From contig RPFO01001006.1 of the NCBI GenBank assembly GCA_009746045.1, forward strand, positions 12,501 to 76,500: a stretch of 64,000 nucleotides of DNA, written 5' to 3'. Positions 45,501 through 59,480 of the stretch are shown one piece after another. This stretch comes from Mesostigma viride (lineage: Eukaryota > Streptophyta > Mesostigmatophyceae > Mesostigmatales > Mesostigmataceae). The notes below the pieces were generated by a model, which saw nothing but the letters and a program-made list of their open reading frames with translations, ran no database searches and was not told the origin of the DNA. Numbering within the stretch: the stretch's first letter is position 1; every line of letters starts with the position of its first letter. A program made the translations under genes and the position numbers.

Positions 45501-48500
45501 GATGGAGCGCATGTAGGAGCTGCTACTTATTGACACCCGGCTGCCACATGCGTTCAAAAAGGGGTTTGGCTTATGAAGCATAGCAGGGGAGTAGGGGAGG
45601 AAGGGCGTTGTGGCTCATCAACTTCCCCGCCGAATGTGCCCTGAAGTACCACATGCACCATGGCTCTCCCGCACGTTGGCTCACTCACCCCCCTTGCTCT
45701 CGCCCACGCCCATGGTCGCTCTCTCCCTGGCAATTCTGGCCTTTCCTGGAATCCGTTCCCTCCACTTGCCCCCCTCCAGCTTCGTGGACGTGCTGCGCTC
45801 GCCCGAGGGGGTCCCCCTGCGCGACGAGCTGGCACGCAACCCCCAGAAGATCATCCAGCACGCGTTCGCGTCCATGCTCAACGAATCAACGTCCGTTGCC
45901 GCCCGAGCTAACCCTGCAGCGGCTCCATCCGCTGCCACTCCGGCTGGCCAGGCGCCAGGCCAGGGACAGATCGTCCCCGTGGCAGAGGGTGCCACGGGCA
46001 AGCCCGGTGACGTGTGCCAGTTCCGGGGTGTGGCCCTCGTGGCGCTGCTCGTCCGGCTCATGCCTGAGTGGCTGCCAGCAAACCCGGAGCTCTTCCGCGT
46101 GCTGCAGGCGCTCTGGCGGCACCCCGGGCGGTTGGCACGGCTGGCGTCAGAGGACCTGCTGACGCTCGACGCGTTCAAGGAGACGAAGCGGCTCGTCAAG
46201 TGCTTCCTCAACTACCTCCGGGTCAACCGGGGCGAGGTCGGCACGCTTTTTGAGCTGCTCCCCGTGTTCACCACGAGGAGCGGGGTGGATTATACTTTTC
46301 TCCGCGACTTCATGTCGGTCGAGGTGGCCACGCTGTACACCGTCCCACAGCGCGCGGCCGTGCTGCAGCACTTCCTGGGCCTGTTCCGCGAGCGCTCTCT
46401 CCCCCAGGAGCAGCTGGTGTGCGCGCTCCAGCTACTCATCATGCCACTGCTGTCGCACGCGTTTGCGGCGGGCGAGGGTGCCGCGGTTGTGGACGGGGAG
46501 ATGCTCAAGGGAATCGTGGACCGGCTGCTGAATTCTGCCGAGGACCCTGCAGGAGGGGGGGCGGCCCCGACGAGCAGCAGTGCGAGTTCATCCGCGTTCG
46601 GGGTGTCCCCCCCTGGGATTGGGGGGGGAAGCATTGGTGGGGGTGGCGGCATCGGCGGTGGGGGAAGCGGAGGGAAGGATTATGCTGGCGGCGGGAACGG
46701 GGAGCCCCTCCGCGTGGAGCTGTTGCAGCTGGCGACGCTGCTGCTGCGCCACATGCCGCAGGAGCTGCTGCCTCACCGCAAGGAGCTGATCAAGTTTGGG
46801 TGGAACCACCTCAAGCGCGAGGACAGCGGCAGCAAGCTGTGGGCGTTTGTCAATGTGTGCCACTTCTTGGAGGTGTACCAGACGCCCGACCGCATCATCC
46901 TGCAGGTGAGGGGGGCACACTATTATGTAGGTACGTAGGAGCTTCGCAGTCGCTACTAAGGTGAAAGATGTTCCGGACGCCCGACCGCATCATTCTGCAG
47001 GTGTGGCGGGGTTAGCTTGCCCACCCTGATCTTCTTCTTCTATAAGTTGTCACCAGGTGATTACTCGCGAGTGTGCACCTACCTACGCTTGCTTACGAAG
47101 GAGTGTGACCTTGCTTACTAAGGAGTGTGACCTTGCTTACGAAGGAGTGCGACCTTGCTTACGAAGGAGTGCGACCTTGCTTACGAAGGAGTGTGACCTT
47201 GCTTACTAGGGAGTGTGACCTTGCTTACTAGGGAGTGTGACCTTGCGTACGAAGGAGTGTGACCTTGCTTACGAAGGAGTGTGACCTAACTTCTTGCCCA
47301 TCCCGCGGTAGCCTGGCTGTGTTGACATTGCACCCCCTTGTTGGACCCCCCCCCCCCCCGACAGTTTGCACCGCACCCCACCTTCCCCCACTGCCATACC
47401 CCAGCCGAGTTCACATACATCGAGTTCACATTTTCCACTGATTATCCCCATCGGGTTCCCTTCTTCTCGCTCCTGTAACTTCAGCCCCGATTCACGCCCC
47501 TCCCCCCTCCGACCCTCCCCTCCCCCCTCTCTTCCCCTGTTTACCCCCGCATTTCTCCCCTTCTTCCTCCCTCCCCCCCCCCCACCGCACCCCCACTGCC
47601 AGGTCTTTGTCGCGCTGCTTCGCACGTGCCAGCCAGAGGCGCGCACGCTCGTGAAGCAAGCGCTCGACACGCTGATGCCCACTTTGCCGAAGCGGCTCCC
47701 CGCGGCAGAGCCAGGTGGCACCCCTGTGTGGATCCGCTACACCAAGAAAGTGCTGGTTGAGGAAGGCCACTCGCTGCCCCACCTGATCCACTTATGGCAC
47801 ATCGTGGTCCGCCACTCAGAGCTCTTTGCGGGCAGCCAGGTCCAGTTCGTCCCCCAGATGGTGCACTCGCTCGCGCGGCTGGGTCTCCCCCAGAACGCAC
47901 CCCTGGAAAACCGCAAGCTGGCCATTGACCTCGTCGCACTAATCCTGACCTGGGAGAAGCAGCGACTCGCCCGCGCGGCCCAGCCCCCCGGGACCGCGGG
48001 CGCTGCTGCGGCAGCGCCCCCTGCTGGTCAGGGGCCATCCGATGGCACCTCCAAGACCGCAGCAGCAGCAGGGTCGTCCATTGACTGGGCGGCCGGCGAT
48101 GACCTGACCAAGGGGGGTGCGGATGCCCCTGTGGCGGTGGGCAGTAAACGGCCTGCATCTGAGATGGCCTCACTCGCTGGCGAAGACCCCGCACGGAAGA
48201 GGCTGCACGGAAGTGCCGAGGGTGGCAGCGGCTCTCCCGTCGCGGTCCCAGCAACCGGTTCGGGGGCGGGGGCGGAGGCGCCCACCCCCAGTGGGGGATT
48301 CCCTGCGGGCGGGCTCATGGACGCTGCAACGCCGATGGCGGTGGAGTCCGTCGACGGGTCCGTCGGGGACTTCCCTCTCTCCGCACGTGGGCCAGGAGGA
48401 GCCCAGGGGGTGGCATCCGGGGGGGTGGGCGGTGCATCAGCGGGTGGGGCAGGGGCTGGTGGGGGCGCGGCGGTGCCCGCAGGGGCTCCCCCAGGTGAAG

Positions 48501-51500
48501 AGTTCCGGCCCAGCCCGGCCATGGAAGAGATGATCCTCAACTTCCTGATCCGGATCGCGTTCCTCACCGAGCCCAGCAAGGGCGCGGACCGCGAGCTCAA
48601 ATCCCTCTATGACCGGGCGCTGGCATTACTGCATGACGCCGTCACCGTGTGGCCTAAGACGCCGCTAAAGCTGTCGTACGTGGTCCGCCTGCTGGTCATG
48701 ACCGCTAGCTCGACGGCAGCCCCTGGGGGCGGAGGGGCGGGAGGAGGGCCCGGGGCAGGGGGAGGGAACGCGGGGGCGGGGGCGTCGGGGGCCCCAGGGG
48801 GACCCGGGGGGCCATCGGGGGCGCCGTCGTTGGATTCGTCGCCCGCGCTCGTGGTTGCGTTGGATGTGCTAGGTGCGGCTCTGACGAGGGCACCGGCGGC
48901 GTTGATTCGGGCTAACACGTCGAGCGTGCTGCAGGTGCGACCGTCGGGGTGTGCTGTGGGTGCTAGCACTTGGCGAAAATGGGTGTAGTTGCAGGTGGCA
49001 GCAGTTTCATTGACGGGGGTAGGGTTGTATGTGACGTTGTGGTCCATGCGTTGAATCAAAGCATTCTTCCGTTTGTTTCCCGTATGCTGCTGATGATGAT
49101 CTGTGATGCAGGGTTTTGAACATGGGACAAGAGGATTTGTCAGAAAGAGATTGTGACATTGAGGTTGTTGGATGGCCAACTTTGGACATGACCTCGGAAG
49201 CAAGTGTTCCATTTCATGTTTTTTCTATGTTTATATTGTGTTTGTGTTATGTTTAGATAATGTCTATATTATGCTTGCATTATGTTTGCACTAAGTTCAT
49301 ACTACTATAATCTTTATGTTGTGTTTATTCTACGTTTATGTTGTTTTATGTTTATATTGTGTATATGTATGGCACCACATGTGCTCTTGCTCATGCGCAC
49401 GCACACACCCGATTCCTCACTTCCTACAACCGCTTCCCTGCGTGTGTCATGGCCTTGCGTTATATTCTCTACCGGGACTGCACAACCACCGTACGCACGC
49501 CTGTGCCAGTAACCAGGCACGCATATGTTTGGCTCGCAGCCATCATCCCCAATCATAATCATCACTAGACAAAAGTCACATAACTGTAAACATGACTTTG
49601 GTGCGTCATCTTTTACTACTATATTTTTAGCTCTTCTCGCCTGCATTCTCACTGTTTTTTCCTTTGATTGGTCCTTCCTGCCTGCCTACATTCGTTCTTA
49701 TATGCTTGTCCCCATGTCTCCTGCTCCCGCTCCCTTGGCCTGCCGTTCTCCAACGCACTCCACATTCGACCATCTACATCCGGCATCGATTACCCAAACA
49801 CGCACTCCCAACATAGATCCTGGAGCCTGCGTTCAGCAGCAAGCTGGCCGCAGTGTCGAGCTCCTTCTGCGACGTGCTCCCCAGGGTGTTTACCGTGCTC
49901 CCCCCAGAAACGCGCGACGCCTCGCCCGAGTCGGCCGCGTTCCACACGCGGCTCGAGGACATTATACGCAAGCACCTCACAGTGACCACCACCGACGCGC
50001 GCGCCGCCGCGGTGGCCATCGCGCCTACGCTTCGAGCCCTGGAGGCTCTTGCCGCCGCTAGCAAGACGTCCCCCGTAATAAGTCCGACACCCGCCGCACC
50101 CACGGTGCCCACAGCCAGTGGAGCCAATATCCCCGCCCCTCCGGCCCCTGCGTCGACCACCCAACCGGCTGCGAGTGCAGCGCCGACGGGGACCCCTGTG
50201 GTGGTGAAGACAGAGCAGCCAGCCACGCCCGCAGGAGCCGCGAGCCCATCCTCGCAGGGTGCGGCTGCGGTTCTGGATGGTGAGCCGCCCGCAGCGGGGG
50301 CGACCTCTGGTGCTGCAGCGGGGACCCCTGGTGGGGTGCCAGTCGCTAGCACCACGCAGCAGGACGCGACGCCCACGCCAGGGCAGCCTCCCGCCGGGGC
50401 TGCGGCACAGCCGGCGGCGGCACTGGCGGCACTGGCGCCAGGTCCGGGTGCCACGACGGCGCCAGCTGGCGCTCCCGCGGTCCCTGCACCTGCTTCGGGT
50501 CCCGGGGCGATGCCACCGCCTCCTGCAGGGGCACCCTCGTCCCCTGCTAACCCCCTTCTGGTCTATTTGGACAAGTTCATGCCGGAGCTCGTCAAGCTGC
50601 TGCGTATGATGGTGACCAGCGTGGCGGCGGCCGCGCGGCAGAACCGCGTCGCCGAGGCCGCGGCCGCTGCTGCCGCCGCAACAGGGCAGCCAGGGGCCGC
50701 GACCCCAGGGACTGCCGGGGTTGGCCCTAATGCGGGGGCCAAGGGAGGCCTGGCTGCGGCGGGGGGTGCGGGCGCCGCTGGCGCCAGGACTGGGGCAGGA
50801 GCAGGGGCAGGGGCGGGTGCGGCGGCAGCCTCGGGAGTGACGGATGCCAGTCTCCCCACATCTCCCGTTGCAGGGATCAAGCTGCTCCTGCGGCTGCTGA
50901 GCCCGCACGTGCTGTCGAACGCGGAATCCAAGAAGCAGTTTGTGCAGCTGCTCACGACGTTGATCGGCGAGCGGGCCATCGACGCGACGATCCTCGACGT
51001 GGTCTTCGCCATCACCAGCTCCTGGGTCACCCTGAGCGAGCGCGGCGGGGGTGCAGGTGGGGCCGCCACCTCCCTGGCGGGCGCTGGTACCGCAGCGGGT
51101 GGCACGAGTGGGACGTCTGCCAGCAGTGCAGCCGGAGCGGCGGGGGCAGCCAGTGGGGGCAGCTCTCTTCTCTCGATCGGTGGGGCTGGGTCGGCAGCAG
51201 GTGCGGTCTCTGCGACATCGTCGGGGGCACTGAGTGGGATCACCTCCGTCAGCGGTGGGGCAATTATTAGCACGGGTGGTGGTGCGGCGCTCAGTAACAA
51301 GGAACTGGTGGCGCTGGTGCAGCGGCTCGCGCAGCTGCTGGCGTCGTTCCCGCCCAAGCAGGCGCCGCCGTCGTGGGAGGGGGATTTCTTGGTGCTGCTC
51401 CATCGGCTGTGTTCCGATGCGGTCGCGTATCCGCCCTCGATGCGCACCGAGATGTTTCAAAAGGTGGGTTAAATCGGACAAGTTCGGGGGATACGCGTTG

Positions 51501-53952
51501 ACCGGTGACCGGGACGTGCTCGATAGGTTTAACGGGAGACGTGTGAGCCTGGAAGCATTCAAAACGGTGGGCTGGAATATGCCTAGTTAGTGGATGCGTC
51601 CTTGCCGCATTCTTTGTGACCCTGCCTGCCGCTTTGTTCATCTGGCCGCTGGCGCTCACATCACTCCTTTTTCCTCGTTTGCCTCATGTGTTTTTCCCTT
51701 TCCCCTCTCCCCCCCCCCCGCCCTGCCCCCTGCCTGCTCTACCCCTGGCTCGTCACTGCCCCTTCCCCACCAGGTGGAGAAGGTGTACATGCTTGGGCTG
51801 CGGTCGAGCCAGCCAGAGATGCGGCTCAAGTTCTTCAACCTCTACCATGAGAGCCTCGGTGGGTGGCCATCGATTGTTAAGGCTTTGTTTTAGCTATTGA
51901 CAATATGGTGGGTGGTGCAGCACAACCTCTTCACCCTCTACCACGAGAGCCATGGTGGGTGGTTAAATGATTGAGAAAGCTCTCTAACTACGATCAGGAT
52001 GTCGTTGGGTGGGTGCTCAGTGGACAGCATGGTGGGTGGCTGATGCGGCACATGTTGTTCACCCCAAGTGCATGGGTGGGTGGTGGACGAATGTTTTAGG
52101 GATATGTGTGGATGGTGTTGACGTGAGAGTATTGTTAGGGAGTTTACAACTGTCGCATCCATGGGTGGTTGAGGAGTGAACTAAGAAGGCATGTGGTGGG
52201 TTTCTTACACCAAGCAAGTTCATGGTCCGGCAGGTCCGCCCAACTGTGGGACAATCAGCCAGCGGGTAGTGGCCTAGCGGATATCGCATGCTCTCAAACC
52301 ACTTGGTGTCAGCCCAGTGAAATGGGTGACTGTGTGCTCACTACACTTCTTGTTTACCACACATCATGGTTACTATACCGCATGCTTACTAAACTGCGTG
52401 CTTACTATACAGCGTGCTTTCCATCGAACACGCGCCTGCCCACCCCACCGAACACGCGCCTGCCCATCACGTTGGTTCCGGAATGATTCGTGGGAGGGGG
52501 CGGGGCCGTGGTAGGCCGTCAAATCGGCGTCAGAGCGATAGGTCCCACTTTCAGACCGTCTTTACGCCACAAAGACGGAGGCGATCTGACGTTCTCATAG
52601 AGGACTCTCCAACATGGCCAGAAGATGATGCCGATAGGCGTAGACGCAAGGCCTCTAACGCCGGAAAGGTCAAAAAGGTGCGTGAGCAAGTGGATGACAT
52701 GGGGGGCACAGCGCTCGGCGATGTCTTCGCGCAACACAGCGCATCTAATGAACGCGAAGCGAACCGGGTAGTCCACGCACCCGCCCACCCCACCGACCAT
52801 GCGCCTGCCCGTGGTCGGTGGGGTGGGCGGGTGCGTGGACTACCCGGTTCGCTTCGCGTTCATTAGATGCGCCGTGTTGCGCGAAGACATCGCCGAGCGC
52901 TATGCCCCCCATGTCATCCACGTGCTCACGCGCCTTTTTGACCTTTCTGGCGTTAGAGGCCTTGCGTCTACGCCTATCGGCATCATCTTCTGGCCATGTT
53001 GGAGTGTCCTCTATGAGAACGTCATATTGCCTCTGTCTTTGTGGCGTAACTACGGTCTGAAAGTGGGACCTATCGCTCTGACGCCGATTTGACGGCCTAC
53101 CACGGCCCCGCCCCCTCCCACGAATCATTCCGGAACCAACGTGATGGGCAGGCGCGTGTTCGGTGGGGTGGGCAGGCACGTTGTCGGTGGAGTGGGCAGA
53201 TGCCGCGTGCTTACGGTGCCGTGTGCTTACTATCCAGTGTGCTTACTATTCCACGCACTTACTATACCACTATCGTACTATATTGTACTATATCATGGCC
53301 AGCTTGTGCCTTTTGGTTGTCTGCTCCCTGGTGATAGTGTGGTGTCCTGTCGTGGGCAGCTGCTGCCGACAGGCACCGTTGTTGTCACCAGGGCTGTCGT
53401 CAGCAGCCCCTGTAATAGCTGTTTGCAGCCCCTTGTAAACCTGCACATGTGTCTGGGCTTGTATGCGCGGTTACTGACTGCTAACATGTCATTGCTTTGC
53501 ACGCATAATGTTTTGTAACGGGTGCACGTGTCCTATCTCGTGACGGATGCAGGGAGGAACCTGTCCACACGCCTGCAGTACATCGTGAGCGGCCACGAGT
53601 GGGAGGCCGTTGGAGGCACCTTCTGGTACGTGCCAGGTGTCAACCGTGGGGCGCTCCACCTAGGCAAGGGGCTGTTTCCCTCCATGCTGCCATGCGAGTA
53701 GTTGGTGGTGGTTGGACAGCTCTTCCAGGCTGAAGTAGTAATCCCCTGTTTGGGCCGGTGCCCCTTGCTTGGTCTCCCCCGTGTCGTTGCCCCTCACCTT
53801 CTTGGGGACTCCCCCGCCCCAACCCCTTCGGCTGTAGCCTCCGGGTGATGAGCTTTCCTCCTGACGCTGTAACCTCCTCTCCTTGGTGGTGGTCTTCCCT
53901 GCGCTGGCTGGGGCATCTCCACCCCACCACACACACACACACACACACACAT

Positions 53953-54045
<93 letters not shown>

Positions 54046-57000
54046 CGCGCGCGCTCCAGTTGAAGATGTAACCTCCTATAGTCGTTAGTCTGGCTCCCTT
54101 GCCATTCTCCGCTCTCCCCTGGCCTCTCCATGAAGTCCGCCCTCGCGCACCCAGGCTGATCCATACGCTCTTCCTTCGGCTGGTGTTGTCCCTGCCGTTG
54201 TGCCCCCCCCCCCCCCCTCGCCGATGCTCTCATTGGTCCTTCGTCAACGCTCTTACTGGCCCCCACCCCCAGGCTGAAGCAAGGCCTGGACCTCCTCCTA
54301 TCCATCCTCGAGGAGCGAGAGACGATCACGCTTGCGCCCAACTCAGCGCAGCTCAACCCACTGGTTCCCCACCACGTGCTGGCCGCGACGCTGGCATCCA
54401 CTACTAGCACTCCCCTCACGGCCGGGACCACCGCGCCTGGAGCCCCCGGCGGCCCTTCCGCCCCTTCCTTGCCGACAACGACAACGACAGCAGCGGCTTC
54501 CATTCTATCTCCGGGCAGCTCTGCCATCGAGCCTACCTGGGCAGGCCTCGCGGGCGCCAACGCGCTGGCGTCTGGCAACTGGCCCCCGACGGCGTCCCCC
54601 CAGCAGGTGGTCAGCGACGTGGTGTCGCGCCACCTGGCGTTCCTGGCGGCCGATGTGGAGCCGCTGCGGGTGGTGGACCTCGTGCTCCCGCTGCGCGAGC
54701 TGGCGCACATGGACACCCACCTGGCGCACCACCTGTGGGTGCTCGTGTTCCCCATCGTCTGGGCCACGCTCCAGAAGGACGAGCAGGTCACGCTGGCCAA
54801 GCCCACGATCGCGCTGCTGTCCAAGGAGTACCACGAGAAGCAGCAGGTGAGTGATAGCAGTGGGAATAGAGATTAGAACAAAGAGCAGTAACATTTGTTT
54901 ATCCACCTCGTTTAATATTCCGCCGTGTACACCCCTATGCCATCTCCCCGAACATGGTCCTCACGAGAATATCAATAACAGTCACTATCAATATAGTCAC
55001 TGTTGTTATTTATTCTATTTTTCGCGTTTTTTTCCTTTCTTCGCTCCGCGTACCGGCACTAGGTACGCGCCAGGTGCATTTGGTTTACTATTTTCCGCCT
55101 GCCTCAACGACGTATTCTACGTTTTCCACCCACCGCAGGGCAAGCGTCCGAACGTGGTGCAGGCGCTGCTGGAGGGCATCTCCCTGTGCCAGCCGCAGCC
55201 CAAAATCCCGTCCGAGCTGATCAAGTTCCTTGGCAAGACATACAACGCGTGGCACATCGCCATCCCCCTGCTCGAGTCGCACGTGCAGCTGTTCCCGCGG
55301 GTGGGTGCATGGTTGCTAATATGATCATTGGCTGTTACTGTCTGTGTGTGCAGCTGTGTAAGGCCTCTGTAAGTGTCGTGTAGCTTTTGTAGGTTTCTCC
55401 CCTGCTTTGTGCGTGCTGTTGTTCCCGCGGGTGGGTGCGTTGTATCAAATTCATATGTTGTTGATTGCCCGCAGGTCAGCCCCATGTGTCGCCTTGTACA
55501 GCTTTTCTAGAGACCCCTTGTGTGGGCACTCTCCTAGTGTATTCTTTTTCCATGTGTAGCTCTTCCCATGGGTGGGAACATCCTACCTGGCAAGTGTATA
55601 GGACACTTGTCGGCTTGTGCAGCTCTTCCCACAGGTATATCCCGCATTTGTTTTTGTTTGCACCGTCTGTGTCCCCCCGGCGCCCACCTTTCCACAGGTG
55701 GTTTATTCTACAGGTGCTATTACCTGGGGCCTTACTGCAAGCTTGGCATGGTGTCGCTATCCCACGTGTCCTGTGGAGTCCCGGGCGGAAGGCCTCGCGT
55801 GATTCTAACAGCATCATAGGGCACCCACCTGGGCACCTACTCTGATGTCACACCCTTGTGTGCTCACATGATCTGCCTACTCTCACGTGTGCATTTGCCT
55901 GTGTGGGCGCGCCGCCACCGTGAGGGCCTGCAGGAGGCGCGCTGCTTCCATGCACTGGCGGAGCTTTACCGCAAACTCAACGAGGAGGACATGCTGTTTG
56001 GGCTGTGGAAGCGGCGGTGCCAGACCGAGGAGACGCGCGCGGGGCTGTACGTGATTATTCGTCCATTTGCTTATTACTATTCGTGTGGCTTTAGTTGTCC
56101 TAAGAAGTGGTGTCAATTTGAGGTGCGAGGCTTCACGTTATTACTATTCGTGTGGCTTTCGTTGTCTTAGGATGTGGTGCCAGTCCGAGGTGTGAGGCTG
56201 TGCGTGCTAACGCTACCTGTATACTAGTGGCTGATGAAAAGCTGCTGATGTAGTATAGAGAGTACTTGCCAATGTAGTATATCCCTGGTTTTATCCTGGG
56301 GGGGGGGGGTCTCTTTTTCGGAACTTAATCCATTAAATAAACGTGCCCTGCCATCATATGCACAACCCTCTGCCCCTCCTTCCATCTCCTTCCCACCCGC
56401 CCGCCTGCCCACCCATCCCTGCCCCCCCACAGCTCGTTTGTGCAGCACGGCTTCTACCCTCAGGCGCAGGAGGTCTTCTACAAGGCCATGTCCGCGGCCC
56501 AGGCGGCAGGCGCTGCAGCGGCCGTCACCAAGATGGAGCTGTGCCTGTGGGAGGAGCAGTGGCTGGAGTGCGCCAAGAAGCTAAACCAATGGGATGTCGT
56601 CACCGAGTTTGCACGCGCGGTGGACCACACGGATCTCATGTTGGACAGCCTGTGGAGGGTGGGTGGACAGTTTGGACAGCCTTTGGAGGGTGCTGGGTGG
56701 ACCTGTGTAATGGCTGGAACACGTTTGTGTGGATGGGATGGGATCTCATGCTGGGCAGCCTGTGGAGGGCGGACCGCTAAAATGGGATGTTCCAACCAGG
56801 TCAAATGGGTTTTGCCTTTATTGCCTTATTACCTTTATTGCCCGTATTGCCTTTAAGGTTAAGATCTGCCTTGGGTGCTCGTTCGCCCCCTTTTTGCCTT
56901 GCTCCTTTTCGTGTGTGTAGTTGGTTGTTAGATAGCTGTGTCTGTGCCGTAGTCGTTGCTCACATTGTGGCCTTCCTGATAATGCCAGATAGCCGTCCTG

Positions 57001-59448
57001 ATAGTTACCAGATGGCCATCCTGATAGCTTCTCCAATAGCCACCATGATAACTGCTCCGATGGCTCTTCTGGTCACCGTCCCGAATGCCGTCCTGATCGC
57101 GATTCCATCCCCACACCACCATGGCGGTTGCGGTTGTGGTGGCATTTCCCGCACCACGGTCCAGGTGCCGGACTGGCAGACCCTCAAGACGGTGGCCCTG
57201 CCCAGCACACAGCTGGCCGAGTCGCCGCGGCTAAAGATCGTGCAGGTGGGTGCCGCCGCAGGGGTCCTTGAACTTTCCGTGAACATGGTGTCGTTGATGA
57301 CTCGGGGGTGGGTGCTCGACCCATTCCTAGCGCTTGGACATGGAGTAAATGCTTGCTTTCGTGCTCAAAGTCGTGAACATATTTGTGAGCCCTTGTATAA
57401 AGGATTATGCGCCTTTTTGCAACGTCTGCTTGACGTTACCTTCCCACCGCCACTGTGGATAGGATGTACCCGCGCCATGTACCTGCGCCAATCCACCATC
57501 CACCAACCCATCAACTTTTCCCCTTTCCCTTTCCGCACCGTCTGCCAAAGGCCCCTGCCTTCTTGTGCTCCCCAGGAACGCGCTTGGCTGCCAGTCACCA
57601 AACCCCGTTCCAATCGTACCCGTCTACCTCTCTTAGTACCTGTTGATATCATCAAAGTTTCCATCCCTCTCAAAGGTAATCGTACTTTGTCGCGCGATAC
57701 CGCATGATGGCATGGCACGGCATGGCTCATAGTCCATGACATCGTATCAGTATCGGTGCTGGTAGTCCATGACATAGTATCATGTCCCCGATTCCGCTCT
57801 GTCTCTGTCTCGTGCCCCAATTTCCTGGACACCGGCCCCCCATTCTCCCCCCCTCTTCCCGCTTGACGCCCCGTCCCCGTCCCTTATCAATTCCTTCTGC
57901 TGGCCCCTCTTTGTGTGCCCCTCCGTCATCTCACCTATTGGTCGCGCTCGCTTGGTACCTCCCTCGTGCTGCTGTACTCCCTCAGGCCTACGCGGCGCTG
58001 CAGGAGGGCAATGTCTCTGAGGCCGACCGCAGCCTGGGCCAGGGCATGCAGCTGTGCCTGGCCGAGTGGTGGCAGCTGCCCGACGTGGGCCTGCAGTCGC
58101 ACCTGCACCTGCTGCACCAGTTCCATAAGATCGTCGACCTGCAGGAGAGCGCGCGCCTGCTGATGGACATCGGGCTGGGCTCCAGGTATGCGTCATCTGT
58201 CAATAGTTTAAGTTCGGACACTAGTAGAAACATGGTAGGGTTAATGGGCGGATGGATATCGGGCTGGGCTCCAGGTATGCGTCATCTGTCAATAGTATAA
58301 GTTCGGACACTAGTAGAAACATGGTAGGGTTAATGGGCGGATGGATATCGGGCTGGGGAGGACGCGCGTGCAATATGCCAACCACGTGTGTTACATCTGA
58401 GTATTTCCGATATTTTTATGTTGTCCATCGAAACTTTGTTTATCTTTTTTTTTTTTTTTTTGGGGGGGGGGGGAAAGGAGCATGGGGATGAGCCAGGAAC
58501 AAGGGCCAGACGAGCCAACGAGAAAGGGAGACAGGGAGGGTACGGGGCAGGCGGGGGTGTGAGCGCGTCCCCCCCCTCCCCCCCCCCCTTTCACCCGCCT
58601 CCGGTACATGTGGTCCATCCACACGGTCCCCTGCCTTACGAGTGTCCCCCGCGCTATTCAGGGCATTGGGGCTCGTGTGCTGGCACCAACGCATCGGCCT
58701 TGTGTGTATCTGTGTGTTCTCTGGCACCTGCCACCTGTGGTTCCTGCCCCCCCGCGTTGGTTGCCTACCCACAGGCTGCAATCGTCGCACGGCGCGGCAG
58801 GTGCTGGCGCGGCCGCGGTGGCCCCGCACGACTACACAGAGCTGAAGAACATTTTGGAGATTTGGCGGCTGCGGCTGCCCAACGAGTGGGACTCCCTTCT
58901 CTGGTGGTTCGACACCATGCAGTGGCGCAACCACATGTGCGTCAAGGCGGGGAGTTGTGCCATCCTTGCCGTGCTTCTTGGATGTTTGGCATGTTCCAGA
59001 GAGGTTCCAGCCCTTGTTGCTCCCTTGCCCTCGCTATCGCGCCCTCGCCCTCGCTGTCTTCTCGTGCACCCAGCGCGATATCTATACGACTTGGGCCTTC
59101 CTGCGCGCTCCTCATATGCCCGGAGGGGTAGCGTTGTTGGATGATTCAGCAGCTACTCACCGGTTAGGGCCGCCCTTTATATAGGCATATATAGGCATGT
59201 GTACAAGCATATATAGGCATGTGTACAAGCATATATAGGCATATATAGGCATGTGGATTAGGAGCGCACCCGATAATAATGTACGGAATAGGGTATTCCC
59301 AAGCACCTCAGCACCCCAGGTAACAGCATGGGTATCGAAGCGTTCTAATGCCCATCGGGTCTCTCTCCCTCTGTTCTAGGTATGAACGGTTGTGCACGAA
59401 TATGCATGGTCCCTATATACAACATCATCATCGTCATAATCGTCATAA

Positions 59449-59480
<32 letters not shown>

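Noticed and set aside
52414-53179. A pair of head-to-head genes for a basic RGRGR protein in Tra1/TRRAP intron 7
   Set aside because: They are the two arms of one inverted repeat. Differences are nearly all amino-acid changing and no start or splice context supports them.
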